A stretch of DNA of 64,000 bases from Sipunculus nudus (taxonomy: Eukaryota; Annelida; Sipuncula; Golfingiida; Sipunculidae): positions 15,304,729 through 15,368,728 of the forward strand of contig CM049314.1 of assembly GCA_026874595.1 (NCBI GenBank), given 5' to 3'. Below the pieces are notes generated by a model. The model made no database searches. It was not told where the DNA came from and worked only from the letters and a program-made list of their open reading frames with translations. This document shows, in pieces, positions 31,690 through 44,400 of the stretch. The position numbers were made by a program, and so were the translations under genes. The stretch's first letter is position 1, and each line of letters opens with the position of its first letter.

Positions 31690-33270
31690 TTCTACATCCA
31701 CCTTCGTGCTGCCCTCACTTTTCCCTTCTCCGAACCCCATCCCAAAGTCAGCCTCAGTAAGCAAGAACAAGATGAATCAGATATATTCATACTTTAATAT
31801 TTTGTATAACTATTCGTCCATAGGTACCTATGTACATGCCAGAAATTATGTCAATATTGTGTAATATGTAGACATAGTGGGCATCACAATAATGTACCTG
31901 GTCAAGACTAAAGAGATATTGTGTCATACAGTCACAAATTCAAAAATCACTTCATCAGCATATTTAATCATAACATCATATCTGTCAAATTGAAAGCTTG
32001 CAGCAAACACAAAAAAAACTTGTACTGTCCCAAGCAAATTATGATAAAGTTGAAAGCCATTACAAACAAGCATAGATTCCATATAAGGAACTGACAGAAA
32101 TAAAAGTACAGAACTTTCAACAGTTTTAAGGGGAATGGGTAAATATTAGTATCTGCCACTGACGTTAAATGCATGAAACTGCCACATTTGACACACCATC
32201 AAAAAGCCCTGGATCTTAGCTAACTATTGAGACCAAATTTGTCATAAATATTTTGTATTTATGAAGTTATTAACTAAATACTGTGGAAAAGTGGATGCAA
32301 CTTAAAGTTTAAATTTTCACGCAGGGTCACTACATTCAGTAGCGGATAACTATGACTAAGCTACCACTCTGGATCAGTTATCATACCAGTATATCATCTA
32401 TATACACAGACCTTTGAAAAAACTTTTGCCACCCTGGGTGGTACCAATATCTGATCTGGCCTATGGACTATTCCCCCACTTCACTGAGTCCTTGCTTCTT
32501 GGTACTGTGAACAATAGTTCTATTGCTATAGCATAAAATTTAATAATTAAAGAAAATATAGACAGAGAGACAGAGGCTTTGTAACTCCCATCATAACCCC
32601 CCGCATGAAGTCCTGAGGAGTAGGGCTGTTATGGCAACTGTATACATATAAAATAGAAAAAAGGTTTATTAAATAAATTGGATCTCATGAGACAAATATG
32701 TAAACTGTTGAACTGTCAACAGCTTATTAAAAAGGGAAAAACATGGTCAGATCTCAAATTATTATTTGCAACAATTTCTTCAGTCATATCAACCAACAAT
32801 GGCATAGGTTACCTCTTGCTCTCAGACTTTATCTACTTTTCATGATATTTTAGATTTTAACCTTCCAGGTGTTTAAGCACTGTTGAATTCTCAGTTCCAC
32901 TCTCTTTCCTCTCCTTGTCTCTCTACATCCACCCCTCTTTGCTGCCCTCACTGTTCCCTTCTCCAACCCCCATCCCAATGTCAGCCCCAGTAAACAAGAA
33001 CAAGATGAAACAGATGTATTCATATTTTTATATTTTGTTTAACCACTTGTCCATGCGTACCTATAAAAATTTTGTATAACCATTTGTCCATTGGTACCTA
33101 TGTACATGCCAGAAAATATATCAATATTGTGCAATATGTAGATGTGGTGGGAATCAAAATAATGTACCTTGTTAAGACTGAAGAGATGTCATGTCATACA
33201 GTCACAAATTCATAAATCCCCTCATCAGCATAGTTAATCATAATATTATATCTGTCAAATTGAAATCTTA
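31690..33270. repeat. Pair of about 310-bp duplicated segments
   Basis: 31690-32000 and about 32925-33270 share CTACATCCACC, TGCCCTCACT, CAAGAACAAGATGAA, GTACCTATGTACATGCCAGA, TCATACAGTCACAAATTCA and ATATCTGTCAAATTGAAA in the same order. The offset is about 1.24 kb and the second copy has a short internal duplication near 33,060. Neither copy encodes protein. Confidence 0.75.
32001..32924. other. Non-coding spacer between duplicated segments
   Basis: No supportable exon or repeat boundary seen. Confidence 0.35.
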
Positions 33271-34603
33271 TCATCATTCTACCACTGCTTAGTATACTGT
33301 CATTGCATTCATATTTACTCAAATTTATTTATTTTTTCAACCCCTCCCAAATAAATAAAAAATGAGCCCCTATATTTTACTGCATATAATTCCATCAGTC
33401 AGGTTATTTTATATATCATTTACTCACATATTACATTATTTTCCTTTATATTAGCCCAACATATCCATAATATTCATAAGCTTTATTGACTTATAGTATC
33501 ACAATGGTGATACATTTATAGTCCAAACACAATCAGCTGAAATGGATCCCTTGTTTTTCTTTTGAATTTGAAGAACTGAAATAGTTCCAGTTAATATTGG
33601 ATACGACCTACAAATATTTGCATTCAGATATCAAAAGTCCTCTTGTGAATGTCTTCCTGTTTCCCTCCTTTCAAGAACTGTATAATGGATTCACAATAGA
33701 TTACTTTTCTTTTATTGATAACATGTGTAGGACTGTGGCTGTGCAGATTAACTTTATATTATCTAAATTATTGGTCATTCAATTAATAATAATATTATCT
33801 GCCCCAGATTACGTAGATATCCCTGTCTTGGCACAATATTTGATTTTATACAATATTTTCCCAGTGATTTAAGTTCAAGCATTTACTCCTAACAAGGTTA
33901 CCTTATACTACTGCAACATGTGCAGTTAACCATTGCCAACACCTGTATCATCATCCAGGCCCCCTCAAACATTAATTAACCCATATACCACCATTTCAAA
34001 TTGATGTATACTAATAAAATAATAGGTCATATTATACTCCCGCTTAATACCTGACCTGATGCATTGACCTATTATCATGACATTAAGGCTATTTAACTAT
34101 AGCCATGTCCCAGTCTGCATCCAGTACTTCACGCACTGATTGACTGCCTTTACTTTAGCTGTGTATGTTGATCTCAGATAGAGAATTTAAGAAGGTGGTG
34201 TGCTCAAACAGCTCTGGAGGGGGTGGGGGGGGGGAGATAAACCCTGCCATGGTGAAGAAACTTATTTGAAAATTAAGATGGTAACTGTGCAGTCTATGGG
34301 AGTTTCTTGTAGATATTCCTTGGAAACCTGAAATATTGTCATTGTGACTAGTATTCTTCGATTTCCCCTACCTATTTTTCAGAATGTGCCAAAATGGTAG
34401 CATTTGGATGTAAAAGCTTCTAAATTAGTTTCTACCGAGTTCCTGGTAAAGTTTTCCTGGAAATCCTAAATAAGGTCACTGTAACCTGTTTTCTAAGGAT
34501 TATGGGCAAAAAGCATGAACACAGCACAATCTCCCCATGATTTAGATTTGTAAATAAACTCAGAGCCCAGTTTCAAGGCAGCTAGAACAAAGGTTTATGT
34601 ATT
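33271..34603. other. Non-coding stretch
   Basis: AT-rich. The 91-codon plus frame at 33597 has no recognisable domain. A G-rich tract lies at about 34,199-34,222. Confidence 0.35.
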
Positions 34604-35381
34604 TATGTCAAGTCCCTGGTCCTGATCTGGACCAATTGGCGATTGGTCCAGACCAAATCCCTATCACTAGTATCAGGATTCAGTCTGGCATAAATGCCAA
34701 TCTTTAATCAAGAACAAAGAGAATGATTCCCTGTTTAACCAGTTGAAGGTTATAGCAACCTGTACCCCTGATCCAGCTCATAGCTGTATCTACTTGCTGA
34801 CTTCTTGTCCACAAGGCTCTTTTCAATCATCAAATCAATGTTAAATTATTTACGTTTATAAATTGTTTTTGTTTATTTCTGTACAGAAATTAATCATTTT
34901 GATTCATACATGCATGATGCATACTGGTAATACAAGACGAAACATTTTTCATTTATCATGTTTAACCTTTTTTTTTCTTTTTTTTTCCAAAGGTAAACTT
35001 GTGCCACAAAAGTCAGTAGTATTCTCTTAATTCATTAGTTAATTCATGTCAGGTACCAGTACTGATATTAATTCACTTGTTAAACTGACTATGCATTTGA
35101 AGTTTGGTATAAATAAAACTTTGTCATGATGAAATCAGCTTAACACTTATAAGTAGGTGGAACTGAAGTGAATTTTCCTTGATTTAATCTGAAGAATGTG
35201 TTGCATTTTGTAAATCAAGTTTTGGGCTGGACCAGATTCTGATCAGGGCTTTGACTGGTCCAGCACTGGTCCAGCCCAGATCCCAGTCAGGGTTTAGGCC
35301 AGACTGAATTCAGAATGAGATTGGGATTTTGCTGGATCAATGGCAGATTGGTCCAGATCAGGATCTGGGCCGTGACATATA
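34604..35381. mobile_element. MITE-like element with long imperfect inverted ends
   Basis: Left end ATGTCAAGTCCCTGGTCCTG then ATCTGGACCAAT; right end, reverse complement, ATGTCACGGCCCAGATCCTG then ATCTGGACCAAT. Further inside, CAGTCTGGC and TGGTCCAG motifs recur in opposite orientation near both ends. About 780 bp, non-coding; no clear target duplication. Confidence 0.55.
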
Positions 35382-36363
35382 TGTGTGTATGTGTGTGTAG
35401 ATGTCTATCTTTATATTAATATATACTGCACATATATGTGGAAACAGGAAAATTTGATATCATATCATAATGTAAAATTGGATATATATCCAGGATTTTG
35501 CTTTACTTAAAAAAATCACACAAATTTTAAAATTTGTCTTGGCTTGTGGATATATTTACTTTGTAGAAGGAAGTATACTTTTCTTTCTCATGCCTATTTT
35601 CCCATGGCTGGCATGTCTTTTTCTCTTTGTAAATATGATAACAATCAAATTAACATAAAACCCACTGATCATTCACTAGCATTTTGGGAAACTATCCATG
35701 TCATTAATTAATATCTGTATATGTGCAGTGGTTAACCTGACTTTCAACCTTTATATCCTACATCAAAATACTAGATCTACTTTTGAGTTTTATATATTAG
35801 AGTTAATTATTTCATAAAAACAGATGCTAAAAAAAGCAACATTCAGAGAGGTGAAATTATGCATGAGACTATAGATGCCCTTCTGTCTGGGAAAAAGGCA
35901 AGGACAAAGATAAACTATCTTATATAGATAACATTGACAACATGATAAGGTCACGCTGTGATTTTCCTCAGTAGGTAAACCCCACAGACATGACCTGGCA
36001 TACTGTATATGGCGCTTATCAGGGGATTTGTAAAGTTATCAATATTAGCTTGGAGCCCAGCAGTGAAACAAACATGCAGTGAAAACCCATAAGATAGCAC
36101 AATTTTACAGAGATCAAGATTATGACATGGTATATGTAAAATTACTAAGAACTAGGGCAGGGTATCGGTCAGCTAATTCAGGTACAATATGTAACATTAT
36201 AATACTGTTAAAGCAATTTCTGATTTGTGTTGACCAAATGCTTCATTTATTTTCGTATTCACAAAAAAATGACCAGTATATATATAAATATTATACTGGT
36301 ATATTATGAATGTGTACATTTATACATTTATTTTATGTAATATTTATGTTATATATATATATA
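35382..36363. other. Non-coding stretch
   Basis: AT-rich sequence with short TA runs; no gene seen. Confidence 0.35.
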
Positions 36364-36485
36364 TAGTGAAACCCCTGTATAGTGGACAGTCATGGGACCG
36401 ACGATTTGTCTGTTATAGCGAGGTGTCAGCTGCAGAGAGGGTCAGGCTTCAAGGCCTGTTGTGTCTACATGTCAGAGTCCCCAGT
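36364..36485 (+). repeat. Pogo-like element fragment
   Basis: After a TA-rich run comes TAGTGAAACCCCTGTATAGT, then GGGACCGACGATTTGTC and GTTATAGCGAGGTGTC. The minus strand of 62,220-62,330 carries the same text (GGGACCGGACGATTTGTCCG, TTATAGCAGGGT). The start matches pogo/Tigger-type termini. Confidence 0.5.
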
Positions 36486-38635
36486 ATGGGACTAAAACAA
36501 CCATGGGTTCCAGTGGGTTGAGCTTATTACTGTTAAATAGATAAGACTTTATAGATGGTATGGGCAGCCATGGTCTAAGAACGTGCACAGAGTGCAAGCA
36601 ATTATCAAACAATTCACTAATAAGTAATTAATGTCCATTAAGTAATAAGGATATGTAAGAAGGAAAACTAGCAATCTCAGGTTGTAAACACATATAAGTC
36701 TAATGTATGTTTGATTAGTCAGGTAAAATCACAGCTATTTATCCCTAATTCTCCCTGTTGTTTTAAGGTTGAAGGGTCAATGAATAGATCACATGCCATT
36801 CATAATGTAAAACTTTATTTGACAAGGATGACATGTCAGTGACCTCTAAGAAACTGTGAAGGAGTCATTTTGAGCAATATCTGAATGCATCATTCACCAT
36901 ACTTCTTTGAATGAAAGCCCAGTTGAGCCTTGATCCAGCCCTGGCAAGAGGTCATGACCCAGGACATTGATTGTCCAGGTGTGTAACAGATTGATATATC
37001 CTCGCTCCTTGGCCTATGTAAGAATAATGTGGTTGGAATTCAGAATAAAAATGTAACTTCATTGAAAGCTTGGCACAATGGAAACTCTGTGAATACCGTC
37101 CTTTTGTGGTCACTGCTATGAATAATTAGGATAAATGACATATAGATATTCCAACTGAAAAAAAAAAACAGGTAAGTTGAGTAAAACTAGCTCCGGTCTT
37201 ACAGAGAAATGGCAATATGCCTAAATAATAAGAACAGTAAAGTAGTATTAGATGCATCAGGAGCAGACCATAGTTGCAATTTCAATGTACTTCAACTGAT
37301 ACCAGTGAGGGAGGTTTTGGAAAAATCTCATTGGATAACTGAAATTAGGTTACATCGACCTATATTCTGCAGACTATAAGTACAGCTTTTGAGTACCATG
37401 GAGGTCAGAATCTTCTATGTATTTGAAGACTGATGCCTTTGATCTGGAATTTCAATGTCTATTCTGCAGGAATCTAGAATTGACATATTGCATATTTTCT
37501 CAGATTAAATACATACATTGCTTTAATATAGTGTAATATAGTTATGTACATGTTTTCTTCACATTTGGTACACAAATGTTTTTCAAGCAGTTTCTTCGGA
37601 GAGGAACAAAACTCATGATCAAAGTCAGTCAGCTGAAATATCTAGAACATTTGTGATCCCCATAACTTTTGAAATTCTGAAGATTTTCCACTCATGTTTG
37701 ACACACCTGTTGTTTCAGTCATGTCACTGATGAGTTCCAAATCTGGTGACCTTTATCTAACAAGAAAAAATCAGGTGAAATGTAAAAATTTTGTGAACCT
37801 GTTATCTTTTGAAGTATTACATATTTTTTCCTCAAGTTTGAAATAATGTTACTTACCATGTTCTAACAGGATCATGGTACCTTTGTTTATTTTCTAAAGG
37901 TCAAATCAGCTAAATTACACTTTGTCTTTAGCATTTTGTGATGCAATTACTTTGGAATTTTAGTCACATGTGTCTCTCAGGTTGACACACAAGCTGTTTC
38001 ACCAAGATTTTGGAGCATTTTGAAAACTTTTGAACTTGATATTATTCTCCTCTTGTACAACCTGTCTAGACCAGTCATGGTTGGATTCAGGTTTCAAGTG
38101 TGTGACTCATTTCTCCAGAATGAACCCTGTAAGCTCTTGTGTCAGAAGGTCAGAGGGAAAGATCATATCAAAATCAATCTGTATTTGGATTTCTGATGAT
38201 GAAACTCCTGTTTTAGATTTTAGCTGATAATATGTTAGTCAACTGAGCATCATGACCTATTGGCCACTCATTAATAAAATATGTATAATTAAAATCCTAC
38301 ATTTGCCATTCATATTTATAATTTTGTCAAACATTGTACTCCAGTTGGTATTTATTTACCTTGTAAATTGTTCCCGGATATAGGACACTTTCTTATATAA
38401 TTGAAGTCATTACTTCATAGAACAGGTAAATTCTTGTTACTGGATCTTGTTGCACTTCACAGAATTGAAATTACTTTTCAGATAACTAGGAGCAGTCCAA
38501 TGGATAATGCTGTCTATATAATAACATTAATTTTTCTGTGTAGCCCCTTCAATATACAGGTTATCAGTTGAACAGAAAATGCATTTAACTTTCCTTTGTA
38601 TTATTCTCTGGAATTGAGGTCAACTTTACAGCATT
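36486..38635. other. Non-coding stretch
   Basis: About 2.1 kb with no exon supported by splice sites and recognisable protein; the 65-codon frame at 38030 is not convincing. Confidence 0.35.
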
Positions 38636-39055
38636 TTTAGCTCAGCTAACTATAAGTCATCTACTCACTTAACATAAGAATGGTTGATACTTTTTATCAG
38701 GAATATATCATCATTTAATCAAGATTCAATTGTATACGGAAAATTAGATCTGAAATTTGCATTTTTTTTTAAGTTATTTGCATAAATATTAAATCAGTAC
38801 CTTAAATTTTGCCCAACTTTGGCCACGGCACAATTTTTTCCTGTAAGTACTGTGGATGTTATTTTCACAGCATGTACACATAAGGATTAAATCTGTTAAA
38901 ATCTTAAATATGAAAAATAAAAGCTGCAAAATTAGGCTAGTTATTGAATTTGTTTGGAGGCTCTTGTTGTATTCCCTTACATTGTCAAGCAGTCCACTGA
39001 GGTCACTGTAGGTCATTCAATGCAACTCTCTATGCTCCCCAGGCTGTTATGTAAT
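38636..39055 (+). repeat. Dispersed repeat family A, internally deleted copy
   Basis: Has the family start AGCTCAGCTAACTATAAGTC, then jumps to the 3' half (TTAAATTTTGCCCAACTTTG, TGGAGGCTCTTGTTGTATTC, CTCCCCAGGCTGTT) that is also found at 25,620-25,720. Confidence 0.7.
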
Positions 39056-41038
39056 CCCATCACTCAGGCAAGCCCTTGAGCTTGATCAGGCTGCCAGCAT
39101 AAATACCACAGGGAGCCTTAATTTCTCTCTCTCTCTCCCCCCCCCCCCCCACCCCATTCTGTTGACAGACCTGTACTCTAAACAAGATGAATCTTATAAT
39201 TTCACATTTTTTCAGCGATGAACAGTAACAACAGAGACCCCTCACTGAACCCACCGCTTCGATACACAGGACTAATATACAAGACAAAGCTGATAGTTTT
39301 AATTTTAAAAAATTCTTTCTGATGAGACTTGGACGATTTTGATTTTTTTTAAAGAAAAAAATGTTCAGGAATTTAATCCTAATATTCATATATGGTAAAA
39401 TATTAGGACCTAATGAAAGTGCTAACTGACAAGATTTAAGAAGATATAAATACATTGTAGCATTTCGTTCATATCTCTTAAAGTTGGTGGGGCCTAGTTA
39501 TCTAGTTTTTAAAATTAGAAATATTGGTCAAACTTTGTGGGATTAATTTTTAACTCATATGGCCATATATTTAACTTTTGAAAAATTAATTACCTTCACA
39601 CATTATTTGTTTATGAAATGGAACTTTTATATAACACTTACCGTAAGCCCATTTTTTCCCTTGGTGCATCACTAAAGGGTTTCAGGCCAAAGGTTTCATT
39701 TATTACACAGTCCATATGCTTTAGCTCATGTCCATTATTCTATAATTTACAGAGTTTCATTTAAGCTGGGCCATTTTCTCTTAGCTTTTCAAATGGTAAT
39801 ATACATGGAAAACCCATAAGAAACAAAAATATTTTGCAGTTACTAATATTTTCCAAAATTCAGCTGAGCGATGTGACCCATATGTCCCTTGTTTGTTGTT
39901 TCTGAGGTTATTAAGTAATTTATGTCAGGGTATTTTTAAAATGTCACAATATAATTAGGGCTGTGGTAAGCTCTTTCCCATATACCTTTCTCTCTGATGT
40001 ATCTATAGCTTTTACTTCTGTATGTTTGCAACCAGAAACTTGAGTTGTTAGTGATTCAGCATACAAACCTAATATTACTATCCCTTCTATGTTCCAAGTT
40101 AGACTATGATCTGGGTGGTAGGTAAGTAGATGTAAAACATGCTATTTAAATCGTACTGTTGATCTCACATTAGGTTATTCAGAGATCTGTGAAAATCAGG
40201 GTATTTGTGTGTTTTGGGGACTAAAGGACTAACGTATGTGAAGTGCATTCTCTACTTACGTTCCAGATGTGTTCATGACAAAATGTGCATTATCAGTGAT
40301 CCTGTTGAAAACTTTATTGTGCTGCATAGCTAAGTATAGGTGATATGGAGTTTAAAACCAAAACAGTTCAAAATCTCAAACAAAGTATATTGGATCCTGT
40401 ACCTGGCAGATTCCATCAACCAGGCTCAAAATAATGCCTTTCCACTTGTCTCAGACAGGCAAAAACATGCATGGAAAGGCATTTTCTGTTTTGTACCAAT
40501 CCGTTGGGAAGTTGAACAACTTCATGATTTCCACATTAGTAGCTGGTTAGTAGTTACACATATGACACGTAAAAAACCCAGATATTTCACAGGTGGTGTT
40601 CCACTTCCTATATTCCATATATTTTCCTATAAAATGGTCTATGATTTCTTATATTCCTCTGGCATTTAGGCCCTCATCCCTTTTATTTTCCTGTTTTGTT
40701 TCACTGCACAGTTGTGTTTCTGATATAACAGTGTTACTATTGAAAACATTCAGTTCTTTTTATACATGAAGTGTGCATGTAAGGTGACATGTAAGATGGC
40801 AGAATCAGGTTTACACGAGGGAACTGTATCTGAAAGTTTGATATGATGGTATATTGCAGCTTTAGCAGAAAGGCTTTTTTTCTGCAGAAAGGTAAACCTG
40901 TATTAATGCCTTTCCCTTGGAAATGAGAAATTTCAAAGTATTTTGAGCCCTGCATAAAGGGAAGTAAACTTCTCAAACCGGGGACATACATAGTATGTAC
41001 AGCTGTAGCTTTCGACTCTGTGGTCATGTGACAACACC
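39056..41038. other. Upstream region of the transporter gene
   Basis: Contains a CT/C-rich tract (39,121-39,151) but no coding exon. The 109-codon plus frame at 40340 and 131-codon minus frame at 39455 show no domain and no sensible splice context. Confidence 0.35.
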
Positions 41039-41045
41039 TGAGTCA
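41039..41045 (+). promoter_or_regulatory. AP-1-type site upstream of the transporter start
   Basis: TGAGTCA, about 130 bp before the first ATG, with a CATGTG E-box just upstream. No TATA box is seen, so this is only a tentative promoter-proximal element. Confidence 0.2.
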
Positions 41046-41171
41046 TCACCCAGCACGCCAGTCTGCTGTTGATGCCCATGTGATACAGACAAAAGCTTCA
41101 GCTACTTGCAATGTTAGTCCTTGAGTTGAGCATTTTAACAACCTTAAATTCTAATTCTGTTAAAGATATTG

Positions 41172-41418
41172 ATGTTTGTACAAAACAAATGTAATTCTTG
41201 CAGGAAGGAAAGCTGTGTCAAAAAGGAGAGGTCGGCCACTGTAGATCGTGGATACTCATGGGTGGTCATGATCACCACATTCACATTATTCTGTCTGTTT
41301 TCTGGCAACTTTACGGCGCATGGTGTATTCCTACCAGAATTTGTGGATTATTTCCGGGTCAGCAAAGCAGAGGCAGCAGTTGCTGGATCACTGACAGTTG
41401 GACTGGCTGGAATTATTG
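41172..41418 (+). CDS. Transporter exon 1 (start, TM1 and TM2 start)
   Basis: The first in-frame ATG is at 41172 after a TAA at 41145. It encodes MFVQNKCNSCRKE and then the MCT signature and TM1. The exon ends ATTATTG|GTTTGT, phase 1. An alternative is that coding starts in an unseen upstream exon, since TTCTTGCAG at 41195-41203 could be an acceptor (phase 2). This would change only the first 11 residues. Confidence 0.8.
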
Positions 41419-44400
41419 GTTTGTTATACATTTGTTTTAAAGCCAGCTATCCTTCTACCTTTTCTGTAGAATTTTTGTAATTCCTAGCTCACTAAGCATA
41501 TATGTATTAAGAACTCTAGGTTATTGCTGTTAAGAAAAGTTCTTATAACACCTCTGTGGTGGATTTATGGGCTTGAATATTACAAACTGTTAGTAATCGC
41601 AGTACATGTGCCAAATTTGACAAAGAGAAAAAAACTTGTAACCTAAGGTGGTGGTTGCATATGCGTGGAAGTTTATAAGATCAATGACTAAGATTTTACA
41701 GGGAAAAAGCTAAAAAAAATTTGAAAATCTTTCTCCCCAGACCTGTTCAGCCAAATTCTTCCTTACTTCACAGAAATAATCCCAGAATCAGTCTCTCTAA
41801 AGTTTGTTTAAATATTTTCAGTTCGGTGATTTTTGGCACAGTTGCAGGAAGCTTATTCATTTGTATAAGTATACAAAAATTACAATCTCAGAAATGGCTG
41901 AAGGTAGCATCACCAAGTTTTATGCAAATGTTTGTCACATAAATTATATTTGAAATTAAGGTTTTTGTGGCACCACCTGCATCAACCTGTTTTTTTTTTT
42001 CAGGCCAAAAAACTTATTTCAATTTTAGCTTCTACATTAAAAATGTTTTATGCAAAACTGTCAAGTCAAATTGTCTAATTTTTTACAATAAATATTCTAG
42101 GGTAGGGTTCTCTCAATTGTATAAATATTGTTATGGAGTAAGAAAGGGTGTGTATGTGACTTGATATATATTTAAAGGAATATTTCAATATTTAAGATCT
42201 AAAATCATTCAGAAACAATAAAAATCAATCTTGGTTTCAGTCTGTTCTGATATTCAGACAGAGCCAAAGAATTATTAATGTTCATCAGAAGACCAAGTAT
42301 CTAATGGTAATTCAGTATGTTTGTAGAGCCTAAATGTACTCTCACAAATTAGCTCTAAATTGGTTTCTATGATGAGGCAGGCAGATTATGTTTATATGAG
42401 TCTGTTAATAGGACTTGTAGGTCAGTCTATAACTGGATGTATGTCAGGTCAGACTTGGGATTTTCCATAGCACTTTTGTCCAATCAGATCTCACGAAAGA
42501 TAGGAAAAACACTTATAACTCTGATGTAATTGTGACCTACTTTGAGTCATCCAATCAGGTTTAACTTTTATGACGAAATGCAGAAATATGGATATGTACC
42601 TCTCATGTGTCACGTGAAAGCTCTGTAACAAAACTATCCGTAGTGCGCGCTGAGAGTCAGATTGAGTCAGGGAGACTGGGCGGCTCTCTCAGAGAGAGAG
42701 ACTGTCCCAGACCTCTTGCTATTGAATAAAGACTTCTGTCATCAAATTGGTCTTGGAACATTGTCTGCCACGCGCATCAGCAACTGCTTGTGATACAGTG
42801 TGGGGACATCCCCAACCCCACATTGTATCATTATGGTGGAGACCGGGTCCCATATCATTTTGGTGGATGAACCGGGATTCACTTCAAGCACATCAACACC
42901 AGAAACGATAACAGTGCTGCCAGTTGGAGTGAAGACAGAAGATCCCCCTCTTGCAGCCACAGGCGCCATTGACTGGTCTCCCAACTGCATTTGAACTATA
43001 ACCCAGGTACGGGATCACAGCCTAACATCAAGAATGTCAACTCTGCTGCTGAAGGTATCAAACTTGCTATGAACTCTCTCTTCAAACTTTAACTTGGCTG
43101 CGGTTTTCTCAGGGCTCTGCTTGAGAAGATCAAAGACTCTTATTGTATCTTAAAACCAAAAGGACACTGCGATCAGCCTATTGCTTTAACCGTGACTTTA
43201 AGTTGCAAAATGATTTTTTTTCACTTAAAAAAAGTGGTGTTATCTCAATCTGAGATCATCATTGTTTCGGACCAGCCACACCAAAAAAAATCAAATTCGG
43301 GACAAGCCAGCTTCGGGCCTATGTCAACAATAATACTGGCCATACCACGTGCACTGTGTTTTGTGTGACAACAAGTCCTCGCTATGTTCCTGCAACTACT
43401 AGAAGCAGATTTGCCGTTCTACCGCTATCTTCTGCATCACCTTCCATACCATGACTCCAGCAAGAAAAAAGACGCCAAGTCAGCAGAGAAGACCACAGAA
43501 GACCCAAAGACGACAGATTTCCTGAGGTAATGAAAACAAAACCAGAGACTCTGAATTTTACATGCCCAATGTAAATTTGGGGCATTTCAGAACATTTTGC
43601 ATGTATATGTTGTAAACACAAAAAAAAAAAAAAAATGTATGTAGTAATCAATAACTTTCTCTTATTGATGTGTCATAATTGTAAAATGATATAATTTATA
43701 GTCTCTATCTAAGTGATATGGTTAGGAATAAGTTTACAAGACCACAGCAAAAGGTGTAGAACTGTCAATGTTAGATTTGATACAGTAATGTCTATCTCAG
43801 ATGTTAATATGCAATGTCACAATACCTGTATTGATTTACATTCAAGAATACCTAGAGTAGAGCAATATGCAAAACCATCAGCATGTTATCTTTCATTTAT
43901 ATTGAGATTTTCTCATGTGTTGTTCCATACCAAATCAATGGTTATCATAATGCTCTCTTGGCTATAAATTTAATGGAATGGTAGCACATTGTGTCACCAA
44001 AACACAATGCGATGCTTATTTTCAATTGTTACAGTTTGGTCCGAAAACACGGGTTCATGGGAAGCCCTCCAATATATAGGGAATTGGACAAACTGAGGAG
44101 TGTGATGACTCCAAAAGTCAATAATGCACTGACCTGTGGTCACATTATTGCCTCAAACAAGGGTTTGATCTGGTTAACCTCATTAATAGCTGGAAATGCC
44201 AGGAAAAATATGTAGGTTAACACAGGAATTCTTCTCATAGGAATTCCCATTTACACGTACTATGACAGACATGTTTCATGAGCAAATGCATTCTGGTCAC
44301 TGCATTCATGCTTCTGATAACCCATAAACCAAAATGTGGAGTGACAAGGATTTCAAGCATTAACATTTTTCATTTAATTTAATTCATCACTGTACAGATG

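Noticed and set aside
40340-40669. 109-codon upstream exon of the transporter
   Set aside because: No homology to the MCT N-terminus, no good splice donor at its end, and the MCT signature begins in the exon at 41,172.
42742-42994. Gag-like protein just inside the 5' LTR
   Set aside because: Only about 50 residues, starting inside the LTR end and stopping soon after; no zinc knuckle or capsid motif.
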